Positions 8,657-17,242 of a stretch of DNA of 64,000 nucleotides are shown here, piece after piece. Under the pieces are notes generated by a model that was not told the origin of the DNA, did no database searches, and worked only from the letters and a program-made list of their open reading frames with translations. Source of the stretch: Acuticoccus sp039034015 (lineage in GTDB: Bacteria > Pseudomonadota > Alphaproteobacteria > Rhizobiales > Amorphaceae). The position numbers were made by a program, and so were the translations under genes. Positions within the stretch are counted from its first letter, which is position 1, and every line of letters begins with the position of its first letter. The DNA lies in the NCBI GenBank assembly GCA_039034015.1, contig JBCCBM010000001.1, positions 124,001 to 188,000 on the forward strand. The letters run 5' to 3'.

Positions 8657-9862
8657 ATGCAGAATTTTCACAAGATCAGGCGCCTGCCGCCCTACGTCTT
8701 TGAGGAAGTGAACCGCCTGAAGGCTGCCGCGCGCGCCAAGGGGGAAGACATCATCGACCTTGGGATGGGCAACCCTGATTTGCCCACGCCCCAAGCCATT
8801 GTCGACAAGCTGGTGGAAACGGTCGCAAAGCCCCGCACCCACCGCTACTCGGCCTCAAAGGGCATCCCGGGCCTGCGCCGCGCGCAAGCGGCCTATTACG
8901 CCCGCCGCTTTGGCGTCAAGCTCGACCCGGACACCGAGGTGGTGGCGACGCTGGGCTCCAAGGAAGGCTTTGCCAACATGGCCCAGGCGATCACCGCGCC
9001 GGGCGATGTGGTGCTCACGCCCAACCCGTCCTATCCCATCCATGCCTTCGGCTTCTTGATGGCGGGGGGCTCCACGCGCGCCATGCCCGCCGAGCCGGGC
9101 CCAGAGCTCTTCGAGGCGCTGGAGAAGGCGGTGGTGCACTCGGTGCCCAAACCCATCGCGATGGTGCTCTGCTACCCGTCCAACCCAGGCGCGCACGTGG
9201 CGGATCTGGAGTTCTTCAAGGACATTGTGGCGTTTGCGAAAAAACACGATGTTTTCGTCCTCTCCGACCTTGCCTACGCCGAGATTTTTTATGGCGACAC
9301 GCCGCCCCCCTCGATCCTGGAGGTGGAGGGCGCGAAGGATGTGGCGGTGGAGTTCACCTCCATGTCCAAAACCTTTTCCATGCCCGGGTGGCGCATGGGC
9401 TTTGCGGTGGGCAACGAGCGGCTCTGCGCCGCGCTCGCCCGGGTGAAGAGCTACCTCGACTATGGCGCCTTCACGCCCATCCAGGTGGCCGCGGCCGCAG
9501 CGCTCAATGGCGGCGACGAACCCATCCGCGAAATCCGCGACACCTATAAAAGGCGGCGCGATGCGCTGGTGGACTGCTTTGGCCGCGCGGGGTGGGACGT
9601 GCCCTCGCCCGAGGCCTCGATGTTTGCCTGGGCGCCGATCCCCCGCGGTCTCGAACATCTTGGGTCGCTGGAGTTCTCAAAGCAGCTTCTGGAGGAGGCG
9701 GGCGTTGCGGTTGCCCCCGGCATTGGCTTTGGCGAGCATGGGGACAGGCACGTGCGCATTGCGCTGGTGGAAAATGAGCAGCGCATTCGCCAAGCCTCCC
9801 GCGCGCTGAAGAAGTTTTTGGACCGGCACCACAATGTGATGCCGCTGCGCGCCAGCCGCTGA
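8657..9862 (+). CDS. AlaC-type class I/II aminotransferase
   Basis: A 401-residue PLP aminotransferase. The opening RRLPPYVFEEVNRLK, GEDIIDLGMGNPDLPTP, TLGSKEGFANM, NPSYPIHAFG and the PLP-lysine segment SMSKTFSMPGWRMGFAVGN match glutamate-pyruvate transaminase AlaC. Many databases label this group LL-diaminopimelate aminotransferase, but the close resemblance is to AlaC, so alanine/glutamate exchange is more likely. The start has CTGGAG about 8 bases upstream. hom follows with only ten bases between, so the two are an operon. Confidence 0.88.
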   Translation: MQNFHKIRRLPPYVFEEVNRLKAAARAKGEDIIDLGMGNPDLPTPQAIVDKLVETVAKPRTHRYSASKGIPGLRRAQAAYYARRFGVKLDPDTEVVATLGSKEGFANMAQAITAPGDVVLTPNPSYPIHAFGFLMAGGSTRAMPAEPGPELFEALEKAVVHSVPKPIAMVLCYPSNPGAHVADLEFFKDIVAFAKKHDVFVLSDLAYAEIFYGDTPPPSILEVEGAKDVAVEFTSMSKTFSMPGWRMGFAVGNERLCAALARVKSYLDYGAFTPIQVAAAAALNGGDEPIREIRDTYKRRRDALVDCFGRAGWDVPSPEASMFAWAPIPRGLEHLGSLEFSKQLLEEAGVAVAPGIGFGEHGDRHVRIALVENEQRIRQASRALKKFLDRHHNVMPLRASR

Positions 9863-9872
9863 GGAGTTTTTG

Positions 9873-11174
9873 TTGACGGACGTAAAGGTTGGGATTGCGG
9901 GGCTCGGCACGGTGGGCGCCGCGGTTGTGAACATTTTGCACGCCGAGCCCACCTATGGCGGCTCCGACAACACGCTTCAGGTGACGGCCGTCTCCGCCCG
10001 CGATCGCACCCGCGACCGCGGCCTCTCGCTGGGGGACGCCACCTGGTTCCACGATCCGGTGGCGCTTGCCGCCAGCGACATCGACATTTTTGTGGAACTC
10101 ATCGGCGGCGATGGGGACCCTGCGCTCTCCGCCGTGCGCGCCGCGCTCTCCGCGGGCAAAGCGGTGGTGACGGCCAACAAGGCGCTCCTCGCCGCCCACG
10201 GCATGGAGCTTGCAGCTCTTGCCGAGGCCAACGGCGCGCCGCTCCTTTATGAGGCGGCGGTGGCGGGGGGCATCCCCGTCATCCGGACTGTGCGCGATGG
10301 GCTGGCGGGCATCCCCATCACGGCGGTGCTCGGCATCATGAACGGCACGTGCAACTACATTCTGACCGAGATGGAGCGCGGCCGCCGCCCCTTCGACGAT
10401 TGCCTCGCCGAGGCCCAAGCGCTCGGCTACGCGGAGGCCGACCCCACCTTCGACGTCGACGGGTGGGACACCGCGCACAAGCTTTCGATCCTCTCCTCCA
10501 TCGCCTTCACCACCGCCATTGACGCGGACGCTGTGGTGGTGGAGGGCATCCGCTCCATCGAGCTTGCCGACCTTGAGGCGGCGGAAGAACTCGGCTTCCG
10601 CATCAAACTTTTGGGCATCGCAACGCTGACCGAAGATGGCGTTGACCAGCGCGTCCACCCCACCATGGTCCCGCGCGGCACGGCCCTTGCCGAGACGATG
10701 GGCGTCACCAACGCCATCACGATCCGCGGCCCAGCCTTTGGCGAGATGAACCTTTCCGGCCCCGGCGCCGGCGGCTTTGCGACCGCCTCCGCGGTGGTGA
10801 GCGACCTCACCGACCTTGCCCGCGGCCTTGCCCCCCGCCCGTTGGGCCGCCCCGCCGCGAGCCTCGCTCCGTTCAAGCGCGCGGACGATGCCGGGCATTT
10901 TGGCGCGTTTTATGTGCGTTGCCCCATTGCTGACAAAGCGGGGATGTTCGCAGCGCTTGCCACCCGCATGGCCGCTGAGGGCATTTCGCTGGAACAGATT
11001 GTCCAAAAGACGCCGCACCGGCCCGACCACGCCGCGCCGCTTGCCGAGCAAACGGTGGTTCTCGTCACCTATCCCGCGAGCGAGGCGGCCCTCAACCGCG
11101 CGCTGGACGCCATTTTGGCGGATGGGACGATTGTGCGCCCGCCCCACGTCATCCGCATCGCGCGGGTGGTTTGA
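9873..11174 (+). CDS. hom: Homoserine dehydrogenase
   Basis: Reduces aspartate semialdehyde to homoserine, the branch to threonine and methionine. The 433-residue protein has an N-terminal Rossmann motif (GIAGLGTVGAAVV), the catalytic-domain signature GIMNGTCNYIL with YAEADPTFDVDGWDTAHKL, and a C-terminal ACT domain from about residue 345 (FYVRCPIADKAGMFAALA) for threonine feedback. TTG 9873 is chosen since GAGGAG ends 6 bases upstream. In many Rhizobiales hom is followed directly by glpX and recJ; here 2.9 kb of other genes lies between. Confidence 0.95.
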   Translation: MTDVKVGIAGLGTVGAAVVNILHAEPTYGGSDNTLQVTAVSARDRTRDRGLSLGDATWFHDPVALAASDIDIFVELIGGDGDPALSAVRAALSAGKAVVTANKALLAAHGMELAALAEANGAPLLYEAAVAGGIPVIRTVRDGLAGIPITAVLGIMNGTCNYILTEMERGRRPFDDCLAEAQALGYAEADPTFDVDGWDTAHKLSILSSIAFTTAIDADAVVVEGIRSIELADLEAAEELGFRIKLLGIATLTEDGVDQRVHPTMVPRGTALAETMGVTNAITIRGPAFGEMNLSGPGAGGFATASAVVSDLTDLARGLAPRPLGRPAASLAPFKRADDAGHFGAFYVRCPIADKAGMFAALATRMAAEGISLEQIVQKTPHRPDHAAPLAEQTVVLVTYPASEAALNRALDAILADGTIVRPPHVIRIARVV

Positions 11175-11253
11175 CCGGTTCATTTGGGCTCTGGCCGGTC
11201 CGCATCAGCGCGTGGGTGCTTGTGTTTTTGGCCGCGGCTCGCGCGCGTTCGGC

Positions 11254-11715
11254 TCAGGTCGGCGAGGGTTTCGGCTGCCGTCGCGTGGTGTCGAACCACA
11301 CGGCAAAGGTGAGCACGATTGCCGTGCCGGAGACGAGGGTCATCACGGTGCCCGGAACAAAGTTTACAAAGCCCGGAAGATCGAGAAACAGAAAATAGCC
11401 AAGGTCGGCAAGGCCACCGACCATGGCCGTCACCCAGATTGCGGTGATGTTGGCGCGCCAGATGAAGACGGCGCCGACAATGGTCGCGATCCCAAACCAG
11501 GCAAGGTTCCACCCGTGCTGATTGAGGATGCCGCCGGCCGCGGCCGGGTAGTCGACCGCAAGGCTCTCGGCGGGGACAGCATCGGCGATGGCTTGAACAC
11601 TGCCGGCCGCATCGCTCGACAGCACAATCACGCCTGCCAACACATGCACCAGCCCCCACACGACCCAGAGGACCGCTGCAATCTTCAGCACCATGGCGTG
11701 TTTGACATTGGGCAT
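11254..11715 (-). CDS. Small integral membrane protein, four predicted TM segments
   Basis: A 153-residue protein with four hydrophobic segments: MVLKIAAVLWVVWGLVHVLA, LAWFGIATIVGAVFIW, AIWVTAMVGGLADLGYFLFL and a last one near TVMTLVSGTAIVLTFAVW. It ends in a short basic tail. The start at 11715 has GGAG six bases upstream. It is divergent from the marR gene at 11800 and the shared 84-base region holds an inverted repeat, so it is a likely MarR target. The family is not identified with confidence; it may transport or sense a small hydrophobic compound, which is a guess. Confidence 0.75.
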   Translation of the reverse strand: MPNVKHAMVLKIAAVLWVVWGLVHVLAGVIVLSSDAAGSVQAIADAVPAESLAVDYPAAAGGILNQHGWNLAWFGIATIVGAVFIWRANITAIWVTAMVGGLADLGYFLFLDLPGFVNFVPGTVMTLVSGTAIVLTFAVWFDTTRRQPKPSPT

Positions 11716-11768
11716 GAAAATCTCCGTCAGGCGGTGCACAACGAGCCGCCGACCGAATGAAACCATTT

Positions 11769-11787
11769 TAGTGGACAATGTCAACTA
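11769..11787. promoter_or_regulatory. Likely MarR operator (inverted repeat)
   Basis: The 19 bases form an almost perfect dyad, TAGT(G/T)GAC-N3-GTC(A/C)ACTA, with one mismatched pair. It is centred between the divergent membrane-protein gene (start 11715) and marR (start 11800). Size and position suit autoregulation by the MarR protein. Binding itself is inference. Confidence 0.6.
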
Positions 11788-11799
11788 ACTGCTCTTACA

Positions 11800-12216
11800 A
11801 TGGCTGATGTCTCGCTCGCGATCCTTCTGGACCGGTTTGTGCGGCGCATGCATGTCGCGTTGCGGGACAAGTCGCCGGCGTTCGACACCGAGGGGGTTGG
11901 GCCCACCGGCGGGATGATCTTGTTGACGATGGCTGAGCTGGGGTGTGTCCCGATGCAGGACGTCACAAATCGTTTCGGTCGCGACAAATCTCAGATGACG
12001 CGCGCCATTCAATCCCTTGAGCGCAAAGGGTTGGTTGCGCGCGTCCCGTCTCAAGCGGATCGGAGGGTGGTTTTCGTTCGCCTGACGCCGCCTGGGGAGG
12101 CGTTTGTCGACACCCTTCGCGCGGTCATATCGCAGACCATTGATGAAATACTTGAGCCGATTTCACCTGAGGAGCGGCAGTATCTCAAGAATGTTCTTAG
12201 TCGCGTTAAGATATAG
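11800..12216 (+). CDS. MarR family transcriptional regulator
   Basis: A 138-residue winged-helix regulator. The DNA-binding part runs from about residue 50: PMQDVTNRFGRDKSQMTRAI as helix-turn-helix, then LERKGLVARVPSQADRRVVF as recognition end and wing. The flanking helices form the dimer domain. It probably represses itself and the divergent membrane-protein gene through the dyad at 11769-11787; the ligand is unknown. Codon use here and in the EF-hand gene after it is visibly less GC-biased than in hom or glpX, suggesting later acquisition. Confidence 0.9.
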   Translation: MADVSLAILLDRFVRRMHVALRDKSPAFDTEGVGPTGGMILLTMAELGCVPMQDVTNRFGRDKSQMTRAIQSLERKGLVARVPSQADRRVVFVRLTPPGEAFVDTLRAVISQTIDEILEPISPEERQYLKNVLSRVKI

Positions 12217-12298
12217 ATCGAGAGTGCTTTTTGATCGTCCGGAACCTTAAAACTTTCCAGACACGGCCGTCATCACTGGGCGGTGACCCAAGAGAGGA

Positions 12299-12775
12299 AT
12301 GATGATGAAGACGCTTCTTTCGGTTTTGTTGATCGCTGTGGCGAGTTCTGTCAACGCGGCGATGGGTGATGAGGTTGATCGATCACTGGCGCAGACTTTG
12401 TTCAACACGGTCGATTCCAATAAGAAGGGATACTTGCATCTGGGTGATGTCGAAGCGTTTCGACAGCTCGTGTTTCTCGGCATGGACGTGGACGCCGACC
12501 AAACAATCACGCAGGACGAGTACATGGCGTATCATTTCGGCGATGTTTCCCTTGCGCAAGACTTGGGCAAGGCCAGGGAGTACGATGCGGCGCGCAAGGT
12601 CATTTTTCATTTTTGGGATTTGGACTCAGACGGGCAAGTCAATGAAGTGGAGCATCGCCGGGTGACGCAATACGATTTCGGACGGGCCGATATCGACAGC
12701 GACGGTGTGCTTCGGTTCGACGAATTCTACGCGCATTTCACGCCGCACGCTGCGATCCGCGCGGCGATGCGTTAG
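12299..12775 (+). CDS. Secreted four-EF-hand calcium-binding protein
   Basis: After a signal peptide (KTLLSVLLIAVASSVNA) come four EF-hand loops: DSNKKGYLHLGD, DVDADQTITQDE, DLDSDGQVNEVE and DIDSDGVLRFDE. Each has acidic residues at positions 1, 3 and 12 or close substitutes; loop 1 is weakest. The product is a periplasmic or secreted calmodulin-like protein of 158 residues. Three ATGs follow in a row at 12299-12307 behind AGAGGA, so the exact start is uncertain by two residues. It lies 82 bases after marR on the same strand and could share its control. Confidence 0.88.
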   Translation: MMMKTLLSVLLIAVASSVNAAMGDEVDRSLAQTLFNTVDSNKKGYLHLGDVEAFRQLVFLGMDVDADQTITQDEYMAYHFGDVSLAQDLGKAREYDAARKVIFHFWDLDSDGQVNEVEHRRVTQYDFGRADIDSDGVLRFDEFYAHFTPHAAIRAAMR

Positions 12776-12795
12776 AGCGGCCCGCCGCCGCGCGG

Positions 12796-13965
12796 TTACG
12801 GCTCCCGGTCTGCCACGCCAAGCGTGTGGGCAAGCGCCGCGCCAAACAAACAAAGCGGCACCAAAAGCCCCAGCGCCATCTGCAACCCCACAACATCCGC
12901 CACAAACCCGATCAGCGCAGGCCCCAGCAAGAACCCGCCGTACCCGAGCGTCACCGCCGCGGCCATTGAGGGGCCGGGGCTGCGGCCTGGAAGGCGCCCG
13001 GCCGCGCGGAACACGGACGGAAAAATCCCGGCAACCCCAATGCCCACCGCCGCAAACCCGACGAGATAAAGCGCGGGGACGGCCGTGAGCGCCAACAGAA
13101 CGCCGGCCGCCGCCAGGATGAGGCCCCAGCGGACGGTGGCGACCGTGCCAAAGCGCTCGGCCGCCGGGTCGCCCAGGAGGCGGGCGACCACCATCGCGGT
13201 GGCAAACGTGCCGAAAGCGAGGGCGGCGGCGGCGGGCGAGCCGCCGAGGGTGTCGCGGATATAGACGGCGATCCAGTCGTTCATGGCGCCTTCCGCAATG
13301 GCGCCGCAAAGGCAAATCAGCCCGAAGAAAAGGAGCGGCCCGCGGGGGATGGCGAAGGCGGGGGCGTCGGGCTCGGTTTGGGGCGGGTCGGCCACCATGA
13401 GGCCGCGGACCAGGAGGATGCCCACCGCGAGGGGGGCCGCCACCAACGCAATGTGGAGCGCAAGGGGGACGCCAAAGCTTGCAAACACCCCCGCCGGGAT
13501 CGCGCCGCCGGCCATGCCGAGGGAAAACATCGCGTGCGCAAACGACATCATGCGCGGCCCGCCCTTGGCCTCAACGGCGGAGGCCTGGGCATTCATGGAG
13601 ACATCCATCGCCCCGTTTGCAAGGCCGATCACGAAGAGCGCCGCCGCAAGACCCGCCAGCGACGGCGCAAGGCCCACCAGCGGGTAGACCAGGCAATAGA
13701 TGAGCCCCGAAAGGAGCGACATTTCCCGGCTGGAGCGCTTTGCAATCAGCGCGCCGCCAAGGGGCATGGCGATGATGCCGCCAACGCCCATCGCGACAAT
13801 GGCAAGGCCGAGCTGACCGTCGGAGAGGTCAAGCGCTGCCTTGGCGGAGGGGATGCGCACCACCCAGTTGGCGAACAGGAAGCCATTGGCGAAAAAGACA
13901 AAACACACCGCCGCCGCCGACGGGGTCGTGACGATTGTCACATAACGGCGGGCCAAAGCTGTCAT
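12796..13965 (-). CDS. MFS transporter
   Basis: A 389-residue, roughly 12-TM major facilitator. It begins with a hydrophobic FFANGFLFANWVVRIPSAKA, has the loop-2/3 like region GALIAKRSSREMSLLSGL, and a repeat half starting near FFGLICLCGAIAEGAMNDW. The VRIPSAK and EGAMNDWIAVYIRD motifs are seen in the YbjJ-like group, but the substrate is unknown. The frame stays open upstream to 14244, but that part overlaps glpX antisense and lacks MFS sequence, so ATG 13965 is used. It is divergent from glpX. Confidence 0.88.
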   Translation of the reverse strand: MTALARRYVTIVTTPSAAAVCFVFFANGFLFANWVVRIPSAKAALDLSDGQLGLAIVAMGVGGIIAMPLGGALIAKRSSREMSLLSGLIYCLVYPLVGLAPSLAGLAAALFVIGLANGAMDVSMNAQASAVEAKGGPRMMSFAHAMFSLGMAGGAIPAGVFASFGVPLALHIALVAAPLAVGILLVRGLMVADPPQTEPDAPAFAIPRGPLLFFGLICLCGAIAEGAMNDWIAVYIRDTLGGSPAAAALAFGTFATAMVVARLLGDPAAERFGTVATVRWGLILAAAGVLLALTAVPALYLVGFAAVGIGVAGIFPSVFRAAGRLPGRSPGPSMAAAVTLGYGGFLLGPALIGFVADVVGLQMALGLLVPLCLFGAALAHTLGVADREP

Positions 13966-14059
13966 GAAGGTTTCCGAGAAAAGGCGCTGCGGGAACGGGC
14001 GTGCCGCCCTATGCTCTTGTTGTGAGCCCGATCGCAAGACCAAAGAAAGAGCGCGACGC

Positions 14060-15049
14060 ATGACCGAAGACAGAACCCCCAAAGGCGCGCTCGACCGTGT
14101 CTTGACCGTGGAGGTGATGCGCGTCACCGAGCGTGCGGCGGTGTCGGCCGCCCGGCTGCGCGGGCGTGGGGATGAGCGGGCCGCCGACCAGGCCGCGGTG
14201 GACGCCATGCGGCGCGAGCTGAACCGCTTGGCCATCGAGGGCATCGTGGTGATCGGCGAGGGCGAGCGCGACGAGGCGCCGATGCTTTATATTGGCGAAG
14301 GGGTGGGTGCGGGCGGCCAGCGGGTCGACATCGCGCTCGACCCCCTGGAAGGCACAACGCTGTGCGCCAAGGACATGCCGAACTCCCTCGCGACCCTGGC
14401 GCTGGCGAGCGGCGGCGCGCTCCTCAACGCGCCTGACGTTTATATGGACAAGATTGCCATTGGCCCCGGCTACCCGGAAGGTCTGGTGGATCTTGAAATG
14501 CCGGGCGATGAGGCGGTGCGCCGGGTGGCCAAAGAAAAAGGCGTGCCGGTGTCGGAGGTGACCGCCTGCATTCTGGACAGGCCGCGCCATGCCGAGCTCA
14601 TCGCGACCGTGCGGCAGACCGGCGCTGCCATCCGCCTCATCGGCGATGGGGATGTGGCGGGCGTCATCCACACCACCGACCCGGTGGAGACGGGGATCGA
14701 CATTTATATGGGCTCCGGCGGGGCGCCTGAGGGCGTGTTGGCGGCGGCAGCGCTCCGCTGCACAGGCGGGCAGATGCAGGGCCGCCTGATCCTCAAGACT
14801 GAGGAGCACAAGTCCCGCGCCGGGCGAATGGGGATTTCTGAGCACGACAAGATTTACACCCACGAGGACATGGCCAAGGGCGATGTCTACTTTGCCGCCA
14901 CCGGCGTCACCGATGGCAACATGCTGGAGGGCGTGCGCTTTTACCCCGGCTACATCACGACCGAGACCGTCGTGATGCGCTCTTCCACCCGCACGGTGCG
15001 CACCATCAAGGCCCGGCACGTGGACTATTCAAAGTTCATCCTAGATTAG
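14060..15049 (+). CDS. glpX: Class II fructose-1,6-bisphosphatase
   Basis: Dephosphorylates fructose-1,6-bisphosphate, and in phototrophs often sedoheptulose-1,7-bisphosphate, for gluconeogenesis or the Calvin cycle. The 329-residue protein has IGEGERDEAPMLYIGEGVG and the metal and substrate signature DIALDPLEGTTLCA, with GSGGAPEGVLAAAALRCTGG later. ATG 14060 gives the usual N-terminus. Its TAG stop lies inside the left end of a 219-bp fold-back sequence that separates it from recJ. Confidence 0.95.
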   Translation: MTEDRTPKGALDRVLTVEVMRVTERAAVSAARLRGRGDERAADQAAVDAMRRELNRLAIEGIVVIGEGERDEAPMLYIGEGVGAGGQRVDIALDPLEGTTLCAKDMPNSLATLALASGGALLNAPDVYMDKIAIGPGYPEGLVDLEMPGDEAVRRVAKEKGVPVSEVTACILDRPRHAELIATVRQTGAAIRLIGDGDVAGVIHTTDPVETGIDIYMGSGGAPEGVLAAAALRCTGGQMQGRLILKTEEHKSRAGRMGISEHDKIYTHEDMAKGDVYFAATGVTDGNMLEGVRFYPGYITTETVVMRSSTRTVRTIKARHVDYSKFILD

Positions 15050-15264
15050 AGCCCGTCTCGCTCATGGTGGATCACGCAATGGGTTTTGGGCGTGCCGCGC
15101 CGCGGTGCAGGGTGCGCCGAAAACCCACCTTCGGCGCCGTTTGCCCGCCCGCTGGACAGCGTTGCCGCTCTCGCCCGTGGTCCCACCACGCGCGTCGAGC
15201 GGCGCCTTGCCAGCGAACGGGCAAACGGCGTCGCGCGACCCACCATGGGCGAGCGGGGCTCTAA
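15046..15264. repeat. 219-bp fold-back (three-way-junction) sequence between glpX and recJ
   Basis: The outer arms 15046-15077 and 15233-15264 are inverted repeats matching at about 27 of 32 positions, both ending TTAGAGCCC. The inner arms 15132-15155 and 15210-15233 match at about 21 of 24. The apex is GTGGT-CCC-ACCAC at 15177-15189. A side hairpin with arms TGGGTTTT (15080-15087) and AAAACCCA (15120-15127) sits on the left only. The whole folds as a three-way junction. It could be a MITE-like element, an attenuator or a structured RNA. No coding sequence is seen in it. Confidence 0.65.
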
Positions 15265-15291
15265 TTTTCCCCCGCGTCGTCCGCCCTGTTG

Positions 15292-17145
15292 ATGGGGATA
15301 GCGGGAGGCTTTAACGCCCTGTTGACCCTTCTCCGCTCCAGTCTGCGCAACATTTGCGCGGGCCGAGCGGGGGAGGGCGCCACGACCGACGATCACGTTC
15401 TTGGGGTGGCGCACTCGGTGAGTGGGCGCGCCTGGCGCCATCGCATCGGCCCGGAGGGGGAGCGGATCGCAACCGCCCTTGCCCAGCGCACCGGTGTGTC
15501 GGAGGTGGTGGCCCGTGTGCTGGTGGGCCGCGGCGTCGACCTTGATGGCGCCCAGACCGCGCTCTCGCCCACCCTTCGCGCCCTCTTGCCCGACCCGTCG
15601 CGCCTCACTGATTGTGACCGCCTGGTGGCGCGCCTTGCCGATGCGGTGGAGGCGGGCGAGCGCATTGTCCTCTTCGGCGATTATGATGTGGATGGCGCGA
15701 CCTCCTGCGCCCTTGTCGCCCGCGTCCTCTCCCATTTCGGCCCGCCGCCCAAAATCGTGATCCCGGACCGGATCACCGATGGCTATGGCCCCTCCGTCCC
15801 GGTGATGACGGCGCTCGCCGCGGAGGCGGACATTGTCCTCACCCTCGACTGCGGCGCGGCGGCGACCGAGCCCGTCGCGGCGGGCGTCGCCGCCGGTCTC
15901 ACCATTTTGGTGATCGACCACCATCCGGTGGATGAGGTTGCCCCCGCCCATGCGGTCGTAAACCCCAATCGGCCCGATGACCTTTCCGGCCTTGGGGCGC
16001 TGGCGGCCGTTGGGGTCGCGTTCGTCGTGATGGTTGGGCTTTTGCGGGAACTGCGCGCGCGGGGGCATGCCTGCCCCGATATTCGCGCGCTCACCGATCT
16101 TGTGGCCCTTGGCACCATTGCCGATGTGGTGCCGCTCACCGACCTCAACCGCGCGTTTGTGCGGGTGGGGCTAAAAGCGATGGCGCGCCGGGCCAACCTT
16201 GGCTTGGCGGCGCTTGCCGATGCGTCGCGCATTGGCGGCCCGGTGGCGGCCCATCACCTTGGCTATGTGCTGGGCCCCCGCATCAACGCCGGGGGGCGCA
16301 TTGGGGATGCGGCGCTCGGCGCGCGGCTCCTCACCACCGATGACGCGCTGGAGGCGGGCACCATTGCCGCCGACCTTTCCCGCCTCAATGATGAGCGCCG
16401 CGCCATTGAGCGCGGCGCCCTCACCGAGGCCGCCGCCATGGTGCGCGAGGACGCGCCGGTGATTGTGGTGTCCGGCCCGTGGCACCCGGGCGTTGTGGGG
16501 CTGGTGGCGTCCCGATTGAAGGAGCGGTTTCGCCGCCCCGCGCTCGCCATTGGCCGCAATGGCGCAATGGGGACGGGTTCGGGCCGCTCCATCCCGGGGG
16601 TGGATCTTGGCGCGGCGGTGCGGGCCGCCGCGGCCGACGGCATCATCGAGAAAGGCGGCGGGCACGCGATGGCCGCGGGCCTTACCGTGCAGCCGGACGC
16701 CATTGCCGCGCTCACCGCCTTCCTCACCGCGCGGCTCTCGGCCGATGTTGCGGCGGCGCGGGCGGCGGAGGCGATTGAGATCGACACGGTGGTGAGCCTT
16801 GGCGCCGTGGGGTTTGAGCTGGCCGAGGCGCTATCCGGGGTCGGGCCATTTGGGGCGGGCCGGCCGCGGCCTGTCCTGGGGTTTTCGGCGGTGCTGACGC
16901 GCGTCTTGGCCGTCGGGCAGGGGGACACGCTGCGCCTCACCGCGCGCGGGATTGATGGGGCCACCCGCACGGTGATGGTGTTTCGCGCCGACGCTGATTT
17001 TGTCGCAACGCTCAAGCGGCTGGAGGGCGAGAGCGTGCAAATGGCCGTCCACGTGGAGACGGGCGTCTTTCGTGGTGAGACGCGGCTGGAACTCACGCTG
17101 GTGGACATTTCCCCCGCCGCCGAGGCGGCTGCGCGGGCCGCCTAA
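15292..17145 (+). CDS. recJ: Single-stranded-DNA-specific exonuclease RecJ
   Basis: A 5'-3' ssDNA exonuclease for recombination and mismatch repair. The DHH phosphoesterase motifs are present: LFGDYDVDGATSCALV, LTLDCGAA, VIDHHPVDEVAPA and LVALGTIADVVPL. The DHHA1 region follows with GPRINAGGRIGDAALGARLL and IEKGGGHAMAAG, then the OB fold. The start is uncertain. ATG 15292 gives 617 residues but no ribosome site, and the first conserved residues (SVSGRAWRHRI) begin about 40 codons in; GTG 15406 would give 579 residues. The gene follows the fold-back element. Confidence 0.94.
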   Translation: MGIAGGFNALLTLLRSSLRNICAGRAGEGATTDDHVLGVAHSVSGRAWRHRIGPEGERIATALAQRTGVSEVVARVLVGRGVDLDGAQTALSPTLRALLPDPSRLTDCDRLVARLADAVEAGERIVLFGDYDVDGATSCALVARVLSHFGPPPKIVIPDRITDGYGPSVPVMTALAAEADIVLTLDCGAAATEPVAAGVAAGLTILVIDHHPVDEVAPAHAVVNPNRPDDLSGLGALAAVGVAFVVMVGLLRELRARGHACPDIRALTDLVALGTIADVVPLTDLNRAFVRVGLKAMARRANLGLAALADASRIGGPVAAHHLGYVLGPRINAGGRIGDAALGARLLTTDDALEAGTIAADLSRLNDERRAIERGALTEAAAMVREDAPVIVVSGPWHPGVVGLVASRLKERFRRPALAIGRNGAMGTGSGRSIPGVDLGAAVRAAAADGIIEKGGGHAMAAGLTVQPDAIAALTAFLTARLSADVAAARAAEAIEIDTVVSLGAVGFELAEALSGVGPFGAGRPRPVLGFSAVLTRVLAVGQGDTLRLTARGIDGATRTVMVFRADADFVATLKRLEGESVQMAVHVETGVFRGETRLELTLVDISPAAEAAARAA

Positions 17146-17242
17146 AAACTTACCCGTTTGTCTCTTTTTGTCCGCGCGCGCGCACGATCGCGCCGCGGGG
17201 CGGCTATGACGAGGGACAACAAAGCGGACGGCGGGGGGCGGC

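Noticed and set aside
9504..11183. Long minus-strand frame over hom
   Set aside because: His/Arg/Gly-rich translation with no domain; hom on the plus strand is certain.
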